A DNA stretch of 64,000 nt from Streptomyces sp. NBC_00078 (GTDB lineage: Bacteria > Actinomycetota > Actinomycetes > Streptomycetales > Streptomycetaceae). The notes beneath the pieces are model-generated. The model was not told the DNA's origin and did no database searches. It was given only the letters and a program-made list of their open reading frames with translations. Location of the stretch: positions 3,596,001-3,660,000 of the forward strand of contig NZ_JAPELX010000001.1 in assembly GCF_026343335.1 (NCBI RefSeq), read 5' to 3'. A program made the position numbers and the translations under genes. Within the stretch, counting starts at the first letter, position 1, and every line of letters begins with the position of its first letter. Below, in pieces: positions 55,876 through 63,844 of the stretch.

Positions 55876-55883
55876 AGCCGAGG

Positions 55884-57023
55884 TCATTCGGTGATCGTGC
55901 CTCTCAGGTAGCCGGCTGCGTGCCGTGCGCGCTCAAGGACGTCGTCCAGGTCCTCGCCGTAGGTGTTGACGTGGCCCACCTTGCGGCCCGGCTTCACGTC
56001 CTTGCCGTACATGTGGATCTTCAGCCTGGGGTCGCGGGCCATGCAGTGCAGATACGCGGAGTACATGTCCGGGTAGTCGCCGCCGAGGACGTTCACCATG
56101 ACCGTCCACTTCGCGCGCGGGCGCGGGTCGCCGAGGGGGAGGTCGAGGACCGCGCGGACGTGGTTGGCGAACTGGGAGGTGATCGCCCCGTCCATCGACC
56201 AGTGGCCGGAGTTGTGCGGGCGCATCGCCAGCTCGTTGACGAGGATGCGGCCGTCGCGGGTCTGGAACAGCTCGACGGCGAGGTGGCCGACGACGTCCAG
56301 TTCCTTGGCGATGTTCAGGGCCATCCCCTCGGCCCGCAGGGCGAGGGACTCGTCCAGGTCCGGGGCGGGCGCGATGACCGTGTCGCAGACGCCGTTCACC
56401 TGCCGGGACTCGACCACCGGGTAGGCGACGGCCTGGCCGTGCGGGGAACGTACGACGTTCGCCGCCAGCTCCCGTACGTAGTCGACCTTCTCCTCGGCGA
56501 GGACCGGGACGCCGGCGCGGAACGGGTCGGCGGCCTCCTCTGCGGAGTCGACGACCCACACGCCCTTGCCGTCGTAGCCGCCGCGCACGGTCTTGAGCAC
56601 GACGGGGAAGCCGTCGCCGTCGGCCGCGAACGCGGCGACGTCGTCCGGATCGCTCACGATCCGGTGCCGTGGGCAGGGAATGCCCAGGGCGTCGAGCTTC
56701 GCGCGCATCACGCCCTTGTCCTGGGCGTGCACGAGCGCGTCGGGGCCGGGGCGCACGGGGATACCGTCCGCCTCCAGGGCCCGTAGATGCTCGGTGGGTA
56801 CGTGTTCGTGATCGAAGGTGATCACATCGCAGCCCCTCGCGAACGCGCGCAGCGTGTCGAGGTCGCGGTAGTCGCCGATGACGACATCGCCGACGACCTG
56901 CGCCGCGGAATCCTGAGGGGTGTCACTGAGGAGCTTGAACCTGATGCCGAACGGGATGCCTGACTCGTGTGTCATACGAGCGAGCTGGCCTCCGCCGACC
57001 ATGCCGACTACCGGGAACGTCAC
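55884..57023 (-). CDS. purK: N5-carboxyaminoimidazole ribonucleotide synthase
   Basis: ATP-grasp enzyme that carboxylates AIR to N5-CAIR. 379 residues. N-terminal MVGGGQLARM, central TVRGGYDGKGVWVV (ATP-binding), FQTRDGRILVNELAMRPHNSGHW (metal-binding Glu and substrate) and the C-terminal cap. It supplies the PurE substrate and is transcribed in the same direction. Length is normal. Confidence 0.96.
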   Translation of the reverse strand: MTFPVVGMVGGGQLARMTHESGIPFGIRFKLLSDTPQDSAAQVVGDVVIGDYRDLDTLRAFARGCDVITFDHEHVPTEHLRALEADGIPVRPGPDALVHAQDKGVMRAKLDALGIPCPRHRIVSDPDDVAAFAADGDGFPVVLKTVRGGYDGKGVWVVDSAEEAADPFRAGVPVLAEEKVDYVRELAANVVRSPHGQAVAYPVVESRQVNGVCDTVIAPAPDLDESLALRAEGMALNIAKELDVVGHLAVELFQTRDGRILVNELAMRPHNSGHWSMDGAITSQFANHVRAVLDLPLGDPRPRAKWTVMVNVLGGDYPDMYSAYLHCMARDPRLKIHMYGKDVKPGRKVGHVNTYGEDLDDVLERARHAAGYLRGTITE

Positions 57024-57260
57024 GCCTCCAGGGTATCGGCCGCACCGGCAGGAGAGGTTTCCGGCCGTTGCCCGGGGCTCTTACCTGCCTCTTCCCGGAC
57101 GTTTCCCCCTCTTCCCCTGCTCTTTCCAACCTGTTTCCGACCTGTGAGCTCATCCACAGGAGTTTATGAAGGGGGGTGGTTAGCATGGCTTGAGTTGACG
57201 AATACGACGACTACGACGACGCAGCCGATGCAGCCGACCCGGATGGGGGCCTTCAGGACC

Positions 57261-57767
57261 ATGGACCAGGGTTCCTCCGGGCTGCGAAGGCTCGCACACG
57301 AGATCGCCAAGTTCGGTGCGGTGGGTGCTCTCGGCACCGTCGTGAACTTCGGCGTCTCCAACCTGCTGTGGCATCTGACCAGCCTGCAGGCGGTGCGCGC
57401 CAACGTGATCGCCACCGTCGTCGCCATCGGCGTCAACTACCTGGGCTTCCGCTACTTCACCTACCGGGACCGTGACAAGAGCGCGCGGACCAGGGAACTG
57501 TCGCTGTTCCTGGCCTTCAGCCTGGTCGGCCTGGTGATCGAGAACGGCGTCCTGTACGCCGCGATCTACGGCTTCGGCTGGGACAGCTCACTGCAGCGCA
57601 ACATCTTCAAGGTCGTCGGCATCGGCCTGGGCACGCTGTTCCGGTTCTGGTCCTACCGCAGCTGGGTGTTCAAGGCCCTGCCGGCCCGGGATGCGCTCGC
57701 CGACGCGGAATCGTTCCTGGAGAAGGCCGGGGCCGAGCGGCCCAAGGCCGAGCAGCGCATCAGCTGA
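57261..57767 (+). CDS. GtrA-family membrane protein
   Basis: 168 residues with four membrane spans and the GtrA pattern: FGAVGALGTVVNFGVSNLLW, ANVIATVVAIGVNYLGFRYFTY, SLFLAFSLVGLVIENGVLYA and FKVVGIGLGTLFRFWSYRSWVF. GtrA proteins help move lipid-linked sugars. Start is uncertain: in-frame ATGs at 57228 and 57243, and a TTG about 66 bp upstream that would add a Thr-rich leader, all lack a good ribosome site. C-terminus is acidic and Ala-rich. Confidence 0.87.
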   Translation: MDQGSSGLRRLAHEIAKFGAVGALGTVVNFGVSNLLWHLTSLQAVRANVIATVVAIGVNYLGFRYFTYRDRDKSARTRELSLFLAFSLVGLVIENGVLYAAIYGFGWDSSLQRNIFKVVGIGLGTLFRFWSYRSWVFKALPARDALADAESFLEKAGAERPKAEQRIS

Positions 57768-57810
57768 GCCGACCACACCCCGCCCGACTGTCCGAGCCCG
57801 GCTGTCGGAG

Positions 57811-57881
57811 CCCGGCTGTCGGACCGCCGGTTCCTCGTCCTGTCGGAACCCGGCTATCGGACCGTCGGTTCCTCGTCGTCG
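57811..57881. repeat. 38-bp tandem duplication at the 3' end of the kinase gene
   Basis: CCCGGCTGTCGGACCGCCGG... (from 57811) is repeated with few changes from 57849 (CCCGGCTATCGGACCGTCGG...), a 38-bp period. The right-hand copy is the end of the histidine kinase gene (codons for EEPTVR and stop). The left-hand copy lies after the stop and would read EEPAVR. A shorter 14-bp repeat (GAGCCCGGCTGTCG) precedes it. Confidence 0.7.
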
Positions 57882-59131
57882 ACCGGCGGGCGCTTCATCG
57901 GCGGCGTGCGGGACAGGAACAGTCCGAACACCGGCGGCTGCGTCTGCAGCATCTCCAGGCGTCCGCCGTCCGCCTCCGCCAGATCCCGGGCCACCGCCAG
58001 CCCGATGCCCGTCGAGTTCCGCCCGCTGATGGTGCGCTCGAAGATCCGCGCGCCGAGGTCCGCGGGCACGCCGGGTCCCTCGTCGGTCACCTCGACGACG
58101 GCCTGGTTGCCGGTCACGCGCGTACGCAGCGCCACCGTGCCGCCGCCGTGCATCAGCGAGTTCTCGATCAGCGCCGCCAGCACCTGCGCGACCGCGCCCG
58201 GCGTGCCGACCGCCTGCAGATGCCGCTTGCCCGAGCTGACGATCGCCCGCCCCGAGCTGCGGTAGGCGGGCCGCCACTCCGCGAGCTGCTGCTGGATGAC
58301 CTCGTCGAGGTCGAAGGAGACGGCGTTGCCGGTGCGGGGGTCGCGGGAGTTGGTGAGGAGCCGTTCCACCACGTCCGTGAGCCGCTCGACCTGCGTGAGG
58401 GCGACGTTGGCCTCGTCCTTCACCGTGTCCGGGTCGTCGGTGAGGGTGATCTCCTCCAGCCGCATCGACAGCGCGGTCAGCGGCGTGCGCAGCTGATGGG
58501 AGGCGTCGGCGGCCAGGCGCCGTTCGGCGGTGAGCATGCGGCCGATGCGCTCGGCGGAGGAGTCCAGCACGTCGGCGACCCGGTCCAGCTCCGGGACGCC
58601 GTAGCGCTTGTGGCGGGGGCGCGGGTCGCCGGAGCCCAGCCGCTCGGCCGTCTCGGCGAGGTCGGTGAGCGGTGAGGCGAGCCGGTTGGCCTGGCGGATC
58701 GCCAGCAGGACGGCGGCCACCACGGCGAGCATCGCGACCAGCCCGATGATCAGCAGCGTCCGGCCGACCTCGCGGCTCACGGTGGAGCGCGGCTCCTCTA
58801 CGAGGACCTGCTCGCCCTCCTCGCCGGTGGCCTGTCCGCGGATGGTGTCGCCCTCGGGCTCGGTGCCGAGCTCGATGGCGGCCTGCCCCGGGATCCGGAT
58901 GACGGCGTACCGCTCCCCCGTGACCTGCTTCTTGAGGACGTCGGCGGTGACGGCTCCCGCCCCGATGAGCCGGCTGTCCACGATGCTGGCCAGTCGCTGC
59001 GCCTCGGAACTGACCCGTTCCTGGGCGCTGTTGCTGATGGTCCGCGTCTCGACGATGACGAGGGACACGCCGAAGACGGCGATCACGACGAGCACCACGG
59101 CGAGCGTGGACTGGATCAGTCGACGGCGCAT
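57854..59131 (-). CDS. Two-component sensor histidine kinase
   Basis: 425 residues. TM1 (about 8-28), a short extracellular sensor (about 29-122), TM2 (about 124-146), HAMP, then the dimerisation helix ADASHQLRTPLTAL with phospho-His212. ATP-binding boxes are ALIENSLMHGGG (N), VTDEGPGVP (G1) and STGIGLAVARDLAE (G2). The signal is unknown. The gene follows its response regulator by 35 bp on the same strand. The C-terminal codons belong to a tandem duplication. Confidence 0.95.
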   Translation of the reverse strand: MRRRLIQSTLAVVLVVIAVFGVSLVIVETRTISNSAQERVSSEAQRLASIVDSRLIGAGAVTADVLKKQVTGERYAVIRIPGQAAIELGTEPEGDTIRGQATGEEGEQVLVEEPRSTVSREVGRTLLIIGLVAMLAVVAAVLLAIRQANRLASPLTDLAETAERLGSGDPRPRHKRYGVPELDRVADVLDSSAERIGRMLTAERRLAADASHQLRTPLTALSMRLEEITLTDDPDTVKDEANVALTQVERLTDVVERLLTNSRDPRTGNAVSFDLDEVIQQQLAEWRPAYRSSGRAIVSSGKRHLQAVGTPGAVAQVLAALIENSLMHGGGTVALRTRVTGNQAVVEVTDEGPGVPADLGARIFERTISGRNSTGIGLAVARDLAEADGGRLEMLQTQPPVFGLFLSRTPPMKRPPVDDEEPTVR

Positions 59132-59166
59132 GTCCTCTGTACCTGGGTCGGGCTACGGGTGGGGGT

Positions 59167-59844
59167 TCAGCTCTTCTCGAAGCGGAAACCCACGCCTCGT
59201 ACCGTGGCGATGTACCGGGGGTTCGCCGCGTCGTCGCCCAGCTTCTTGCGCAGCCATGAGATGTGCATGTCGAGGGTCTTGGTCGACGACCACCAGGTGG
59301 TGTCCCAGACCTCGCGCATCAACTGGTCGCGGGTGACGACGCGTCCGGCGTCCCGCACGAGGACCCGCAGCAGGTCGAACTCCTTGGCGGTCAGCTGGAG
59401 TTCCTCGTCGCCCATCCACGCGCGGTGCGACTCCACGTCGATTCGCACTCCGTGCGTCGCGGGCGGCTGCGCCGGCTCCGCGGCGCCGCGCCGCAGCAGG
59501 GCGCGGACACGGGCGAGCAGTTCGGCGAGCCGGAAGGGCTTGGTGACGTAGTCGTCGGCGCCCGCGTCGAGACCGACGACGGTGTCCACCTCGTCGGCAC
59601 GAGCGGTGAGGATGAGGACCGGCACGGTGTGCCCTTCGGCACGCAGTCGGCGGGCCACCTCCAGGCCGTCCATGCCGGGCAGACCGAGGTCCAGCACGAC
59701 CAGGTCGATGCCGCCCTGTATTCCGGCGTCGAGTGCGGTGGGGCCGTCCTCGCGCACCTCGACCTCGTAGCCTTCCCGGCGCAGGGCGCGGGCCAGCGGC
59801 TCCGAGATGGACGCGTCGTCCTCGGCGAGCAGTACACGGGTCAT
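59167..59844 (-). CDS. OmpR/PhoB-family response regulator
   Basis: 225 residues. The receiver domain has acidic pocket AEDD (8-10), phospho-Asp52 in LVVLDLGLPGMDG, Thr80 and Lys102 in VTKPF. The C-terminal winged helix (about 125-222) ends LGDDAANPRYIATVRGVGF. Partner of the downstream histidine kinase in one operon. ATG chosen at the receiver-domain start; the ribosome site is poor. Confidence 0.95.
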   Translation of the reverse strand: MTRVLLAEDDASISEPLARALRREGYEVEVREDGPTALDAGIQGGIDLVVLDLGLPGMDGLEVARRLRAEGHTVPVLILTARADEVDTVVGLDAGADDYVTKPFRLAELLARVRALLRRGAAEPAQPPATHGVRIDVESHRAWMGDEELQLTAKEFDLLRVLVRDAGRVVTRDQLMREVWDTTWWSSTKTLDMHISWLRKKLGDDAANPRYIATVRGVGFRFEKS

Positions 59845-60140
59845 GAGGTGATGGTAGTCCGCTCTTGACACGTGCTGGGGTGTGATCGGCACGGGTGATT
59901 CTTACCTTTGAGTGGATCGGGGCGAACCTGTGTCTGTGCGGTGCGATCGCGGTGGGGGCCTTGGAAAAGGTGTGTATGGTTCCACGATCACCTGTGATCC
60001 GCGTCTCAAGTCCTTCCATATCCGGCAGTGTCCTGCCGTATGGTGAAACAACGCCTGTAGCACTTCGAGGACCTTTGGCGACCATCTGACGCTGAAGGTC
60101 TCATTTGTGTGCGGTAAACCCCCACCAGCAAGGAACGACC

Positions 60141-61637
60141 ATGGCGTCCAGCTTGACGAAGGACTCGGTTCGCCCGGGCACCCCCCCTTCCGGGAAGACC
60201 TTCTTCGGCCACCCTCGCGGCCTGGCCACCCTCTTCATGACCGAGATGTGGGAGCGTTTCTCCTACTACGGCATGAAGGCCCTGCTCCCGCTGTACCTGG
60301 TGGCCCCCGGCGGGCTGCACCTGAGCGCGGGCGCCGCGACGGCGATCTACTCGGTGTACCTGTCGCTCGTGTACCTGCTCACCCTGCCGGGCGGCTGGTT
60401 CGCGGACCGTGTGCTCGGCCCCCGCAAGACCGTCGCCATCGCCGGCGTGGTCATCATGCTGGGCCACCTCACCCTGGCCCTCCCGAGCGCCGGCACCTTC
60501 TACGCGGGTCTCGGTCTGGTCGCCATCGGTTCCGGTCTGCTGAAGGCCAACATCTCCACGATGGTCGGGCACCTCTACGACGGCCCACAGGACCCGCGCC
60601 GCGACGGTGGCTTCACGCTGTTCTACATCGGCATCAACCTGGGCGCCTTCGCCGCACCGCTGGTCATCGGCACCGTCGGTGAGAACGTCAACTGGCACCT
60701 GGGCTTCGCGCTGGCCGCTCTGGGCATGGCGCTGGGTCTGGCGCAGTTCCTGCTCGGCACCCGCCACCTGGACGCGCGCTCGGACCTCGTCCCGACGCCG
60801 CTGTCGGACGCCGAGAAGAAGGCCACGCTGACCAAGGCCGCCCTGTGGGCGGGCGTCGCGGCCGTCTTCTACGTGATCGTCGGCGTCTCCGGCGCCTACA
60901 CGCTGAACTGGGTGCTGGTCCCGATCACGATCGCGGGTCTGCTCATCCCGGTCGTCGTGATCGCCCGCATCAAGCGGGACAAGGAACTGGACCGCGCCGA
61001 GCAGTCCAAGATGAGCGCGTACATCTGGTTCTTCGTCGCCGCCGCCGTGTTCTGGATGATCTACGACCAGGGCGGCTCGACCGTGTCGCTGTTCGCCGAG
61101 GCCTCGGCGAAGAACACGGTCTTCGGCTGGGAGTTCCCGGTCTCCTGGTACCAGTCGGTCAACCCGGTCATGATCATGGCGTTCGCGCCGGTCTTCGCCT
61201 GGGCGTGGCTGGCGCTGGCGCGGCGCGGCAAGGAGCCGAGCACCGCGGTGAAGTTCACCGGCGGTCTGGTCCTGATCGGTGCGTCCTTCTTCCTCTTCCT
61301 CGCCCCGCTCTCGATCGCCGACGGCGGTCACAAGGCCGCGGCGATGTGGCTGGTCGGCATCTACTTCGTGCAGACCGTCGGTGAGCTGATGCTCTCCCCG
61401 GTCGGCCTGTCGGTCACCACCAAGATGGCGCCCGCCAAGTACGCCTCCCAGATGATGGGTGTCTGGTTCCTGGCCGTCACCGCCGGTGACGCCACGACCG
61501 GTCTGCTGTCCATCGCGGGCGTCGACCTGAACAAGACGGGCATCGTGACCCTCCAGGCGGCGCTCGCGGTGATCGCCGGTGCCGCGGTGTGGATGTACCG
61601 CAAGAAGGTCAAGGAACTCATGGGCGACGTGCACTGA
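60141..61637 (+). CDS. POT/PTR-family proton-dependent peptide transporter
   Basis: 498 residues and 12-14 membrane spans. The POT proton-coupling motif EMWERFSYYGMKALL (ExxER with Tyr pair) lies near residue 35. Further motifs are GLLKANISTMVGHLY, FTLFYIGINLGAFAAPLV and ELMLSPVGLSVTTKMAP. It imports di- and tripeptides with protons. It stands beside the dipeptidase/purine block in this window, so peptide uptake and hydrolysis may be linked. AAGGA precedes the ATG. A terminator follows. Confidence 0.95.
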   Translation: MASSLTKDSVRPGTPPSGKTFFGHPRGLATLFMTEMWERFSYYGMKALLPLYLVAPGGLHLSAGAATAIYSVYLSLVYLLTLPGGWFADRVLGPRKTVAIAGVVIMLGHLTLALPSAGTFYAGLGLVAIGSGLLKANISTMVGHLYDGPQDPRRDGGFTLFYIGINLGAFAAPLVIGTVGENVNWHLGFALAALGMALGLAQFLLGTRHLDARSDLVPTPLSDAEKKATLTKAALWAGVAAVFYVIVGVSGAYTLNWVLVPITIAGLLIPVVVIARIKRDKELDRAEQSKMSAYIWFFVAAAVFWMIYDQGGSTVSLFAEASAKNTVFGWEFPVSWYQSVNPVMIMAFAPVFAWAWLALARRGKEPSTAVKFTGGLVLIGASFFLFLAPLSIADGGHKAAAMWLVGIYFVQTVGELMLSPVGLSVTTKMAPAKYASQMMGVWFLAVTAGDATTGLLSIAGVDLNKTGIVTLQAALAVIAGAAVWMYRKKVKELMGDVH

Positions 61638-61657
61638 CGTACACCCACGGCTTGACG

Positions 61658-61694
61658 GGAGGGCCGCCGCATCCACTGGGTGCGGCGGCCCTCC
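61658..61694 (+). terminator. Terminator after the peptide transporter
   Basis: GGAGGGCCGCCGCA and TGCGGCGGCCCTCC pair perfectly over 14 bp around a 9-nt loop, followed by GGGTTTCTC. It lies 20 bp after the transporter stop and before the antitoxin-like gene. Confidence 0.85.
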
Positions 61695-61737
61695 GGGTTT
61701 CTCCGCAGAGCCAGGTATTCACCTGTATTCTGACGCC

Positions 61738-62001
61738 ATGGCTGACACCACCATCAAGATCAGTGACTCAATAAGGGATCGCCTGCGTACGCTCGCCGAG
61801 GAACGCGGTATGAGCACGCGCGCCTACGTCGAGCGGGTGGTCGCCGCTACCCCGACGGAGGAGGAGCGCGCGGAGCGCACGGCTCGCGCGATCGCCTACG
61901 TGCAGGCCAACCTGTGCGAGGACTTCACCGAGGCCGACGTTCGGGAAGCACAGGAATGGCGTGCGGCGATCGCGGCGGGGCAAGTAGGGGAACGCCGGTG
62001 A
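61738..62001 (+). CDS. Ribbon-helix-helix antitoxin-like protein
   Basis: 87 residues. N-terminal TTIKISDSIRDRLRTLAEERG, a ribbon-helix-helix DNA-binding pattern, then an acidic helical tail that could contact a toxin. It overlaps the next gene by 4 bp (GTGA), the usual coupling of antitoxin and toxin. VapB-like by arrangement. Confidence 0.8.
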   Translation: MADTTIKISDSIRDRLRTLAEERGMSTRAYVERVVAATPTEEERAERTARAIAYVQANLCEDFTEADVREAQEWRAAIAAGQVGERR

Positions 62002-62369
62002 TCATCCTGGACCACACGGCCGTACTGGCACTTTGCCGCGGCCACCGGCTGCTGTCCGGCCTTGCCGTCGTCGAGGTTGACGATCCCGACCAGCGCGCAC
62101 ACATTCCGGCGCTGTGCCTGGTGGCCGCGAGCCTTCAACTCCCGGGTGCCGCAGCACACGTCGGCGCGTTACCCGGCCTGGAGTTCCTGCCGCTCGACTT
62201 CGCCGGAGCCGCCTCGGTCGAGCAGGCGGTGGCTGCCGGCCTGGAGTGGACGTACGGACACGCCGTTCACGCGGCGGCCATGGGAGGCGTCGAGGGCCAG
62301 GTACTGACCTCCACGCCCGCTGTCTACGACGGTACGGGCGTGTGGGCCGTCGACATCGGCAAGCCCTGA
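61998..62369 (+). CDS. Degenerate PIN-like protein (VapC-like partner)
   Basis: 123 residues. The N-terminus VIILDHTAVLALCRGHR has the first PIN acidic residue (Asp5). Where active PIN nucleases carry further Asp/Glu, this protein reads IPALCLVAA, YGHAVHAAA and LTSTPAVYDG, so most of the metal-binding set is missing. A cytosolic partner of the upstream RHH protein is inferred. Nuclease activity is unlikely. Similar proteins are common in Streptomyces. Confidence 0.72.
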   Translation: MIILDHTAVLALCRGHRLLSGLAVVEVDDPDQRAHIPALCLVAASLQLPGAAAHVGALPGLEFLPLDFAGAASVEQAVAAGLEWTYGHAVHAAAMGGVEGQVLTSTPAVYDGTGVWAVDIGKP

Positions 62370-62376
62370 GTTCCTC

Positions 62377-62676
62377 TCAGGCGCCGGGCAGTTCGTCCAT
62401 TCGTACGGCGGCGACGAAGGCCCCCCAGGCGGTCGCCGGGAGGATGAGGGCGGGGCCGTGGGGGTTCTTGGAGTCCCGGACGGGGACGAGGGCGCAGGGG
62501 GCGGGGAAGTTGTCGGCGACTTCGAGGCAGTTGCCGCCGTCGGGGTTGCTATAGCTGCTCTTGCGCCAGGCTGCGGCGGTGAGGAAGTCGTCGGAGACCT
62601 CGATGCAGTCGCCGCCGTCAGTGTTGCTGTAGCTGCTCTTTCGCCACGTCGCGTTGCTCAGGTCGATGGCTCGCAC
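62377..62676 (-). CDS. Double-DUF397 protein
   Basis: 99 residues with two tandem DUF397 cores, WRKSSYSNTDGGDCIEVSDD and WRKSSYSNPDGGNCLEVADN, then a single shared C-terminal end RDSKNPHGPALILPATAW. Most family members have one core. GTG start follows GGAGGAAG. It overlaps the XRE regulator gene by 19 bp, so it is co-expressed. The DUF397-XRE pair is widespread in actinomycetes, and some pairs behave like toxin-antitoxin modules or influence development. Confidence 0.88.
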   Translation of the reverse strand: MRAIDLSNATWRKSSYSNTDGGDCIEVSDDFLTAAAWRKSSYSNPDGGNCLEVADNFPAPCALVPVRDSKNPHGPALILPATAWGAFVAAVRMDELPGA

Positions 62677-63500
62677 GGCACTTCCTCCAACATCCGCAGG
62701 ATGAACTTCCGCGACTCGGCCGGGGACAGTGCCAGGTCGCGTACCGCATCATATGTGTGCTGCAAGCGTTCAACCCTGCTTGTTTCCTCCAACAGTTCGC
62801 CCCGTACGTCGTTCTCGGCGTAAGCCACGGTACGGCCGTCCGACAGCCGTAGGAACTTCACGGCCGTGCTCATCAGACCGTGGGGACCGGCGCTGAACGG
62901 CAGCACGTGGAGAGCGATGTTGGGGCGCTCCGACATGTCCGCCAGGTGCTCCAACTGCTCCCGCCACTCCCCCGCATCGCGCAACGACGTACGCAACACC
63001 GCTTCGGAGAGGATGACGCGGAACAGGGGTGCGTCCTCCCCCTCCAGCAGCTTGCGCCGACCGAGGCGTGCCTCGACTTGCTGGTCCAGCTTGTCCCCCT
63101 TGTAGCCACCCGCCGCGAGCGCCTCACGCACGTACCCGGGCGTCTGAAGCAGCCCCGGCGGCGCGCTCACGGAGTAGTGCCACAAACTCACCGCCTCGGC
63201 CTCCAACAGCATGTACCTCCGGTACTGCTCCTTGAACTGCGTGGGATCCGCAACCGCCAGTTCCCACAGTGTCAGCAGAAACCCCTGGGTCCCGTAGTGC
63301 TGGTCCAACGCCTGGGCAACCTCGGGGCTCCCCAGCGTCTGCCCCCGCTCCAGCTTCCCCAACGTCGACCAGTCCCAGCCCAGTTGATCCGCCAGCTGCC
63401 GCAGGCTCACCCCGCTCTTCTCCCGTAAGGACTTCACCTCCTCGGCGAACCGCTGGCGCGGCTCCTGGCTGCGGCTCGTGACCGTACGTCGCTGCGGCAC
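62658..63500 (-). CDS. XRE-family regulator with DUF5753 domain
   Basis: 280 residues. The N-terminal helix-turn-helix (SLREKSGVSLRQLADQLGWD, then LGKLERGQTLGSP) is followed by a DUF5753 domain (about 100-265) with PGLLQTPGYVREAL and a hydrophobic core, ending in FLRLSDGRTVAYAEND. The GTG follows GGGGGAGG at 5 bp. It overlaps the double-DUF397 gene. Related XRE proteins in Streptomyces include AbaA-ORFA-like and BldB-associated regulators; a developmental role here is only inferred. Confidence 0.9.
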   Translation of the reverse strand: MPQRRTVTSRSQEPRQRFAEEVKSLREKSGVSLRQLADQLGWDWSTLGKLERGQTLGSPEVAQALDQHYGTQGFLLTLWELAVADPTQFKEQYRRYMLLEAEAVSLWHYSVSAPPGLLQTPGYVREALAAGGYKGDKLDQQVEARLGRRKLLEGEDAPLFRVILSEAVLRTSLRDAGEWREQLEHLADMSERPNIALHVLPFSAGPHGLMSTAVKFLRLSDGRTVAYAENDVRGELLEETSRVERLQHTYDAVRDLALSPAESRKFILRMLEEVPCEPST

Positions 63501-63688
63501 CTCGCCTCCCCCTTTCCCGGCTGTGGAATTTGTGGAATTTGGAACGCCCGGCGTGGAACTTGCCCACGTCAGCGGCGTTTTCGCGGTCCGGGCGCGGCAT
63601 GCTCGTACCACCTGAACACGCACCGTAATCCCTCCGGTGCCCTCTGCACAGGCAAACCGGTCATGCCCAGCGAACAAGGAGTACGCCC

Positions 63689-63844
63689 ATGACGGCCACG
63701 GCCCTCACCACCCGACCCCGACTCCCCCGCCGCACCCGCCCGCACGGCACCCCCGCCAACTGGGCGCCGCCCGGCGGCTGGACGCGGCCGAGCGAGGCGG
63801 TCCTGCGGGCGATGGAGACGGCGCTCGCGCGGTGGTCGGCGTGA
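63689..63844 (+). CDS. Small basic protein, unknown
   Basis: 51 residues, starting MTATALTTRPRLPRRTRP and containing HGTPANWAPPGGWTRPSEAVL. AAGGAG lies 7-9 bp before the ATG, which is strong support for translation. It overlaps the next small gene by 4 bp. No domain recognised. Such small genes are often found opposite XRE/DUF397 pairs in Streptomyces. Confidence 0.6.
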   Translation: MTATALTTRPRLPRRTRPHGTPANWAPPGGWTRPSEAVLRAMETALARWSA

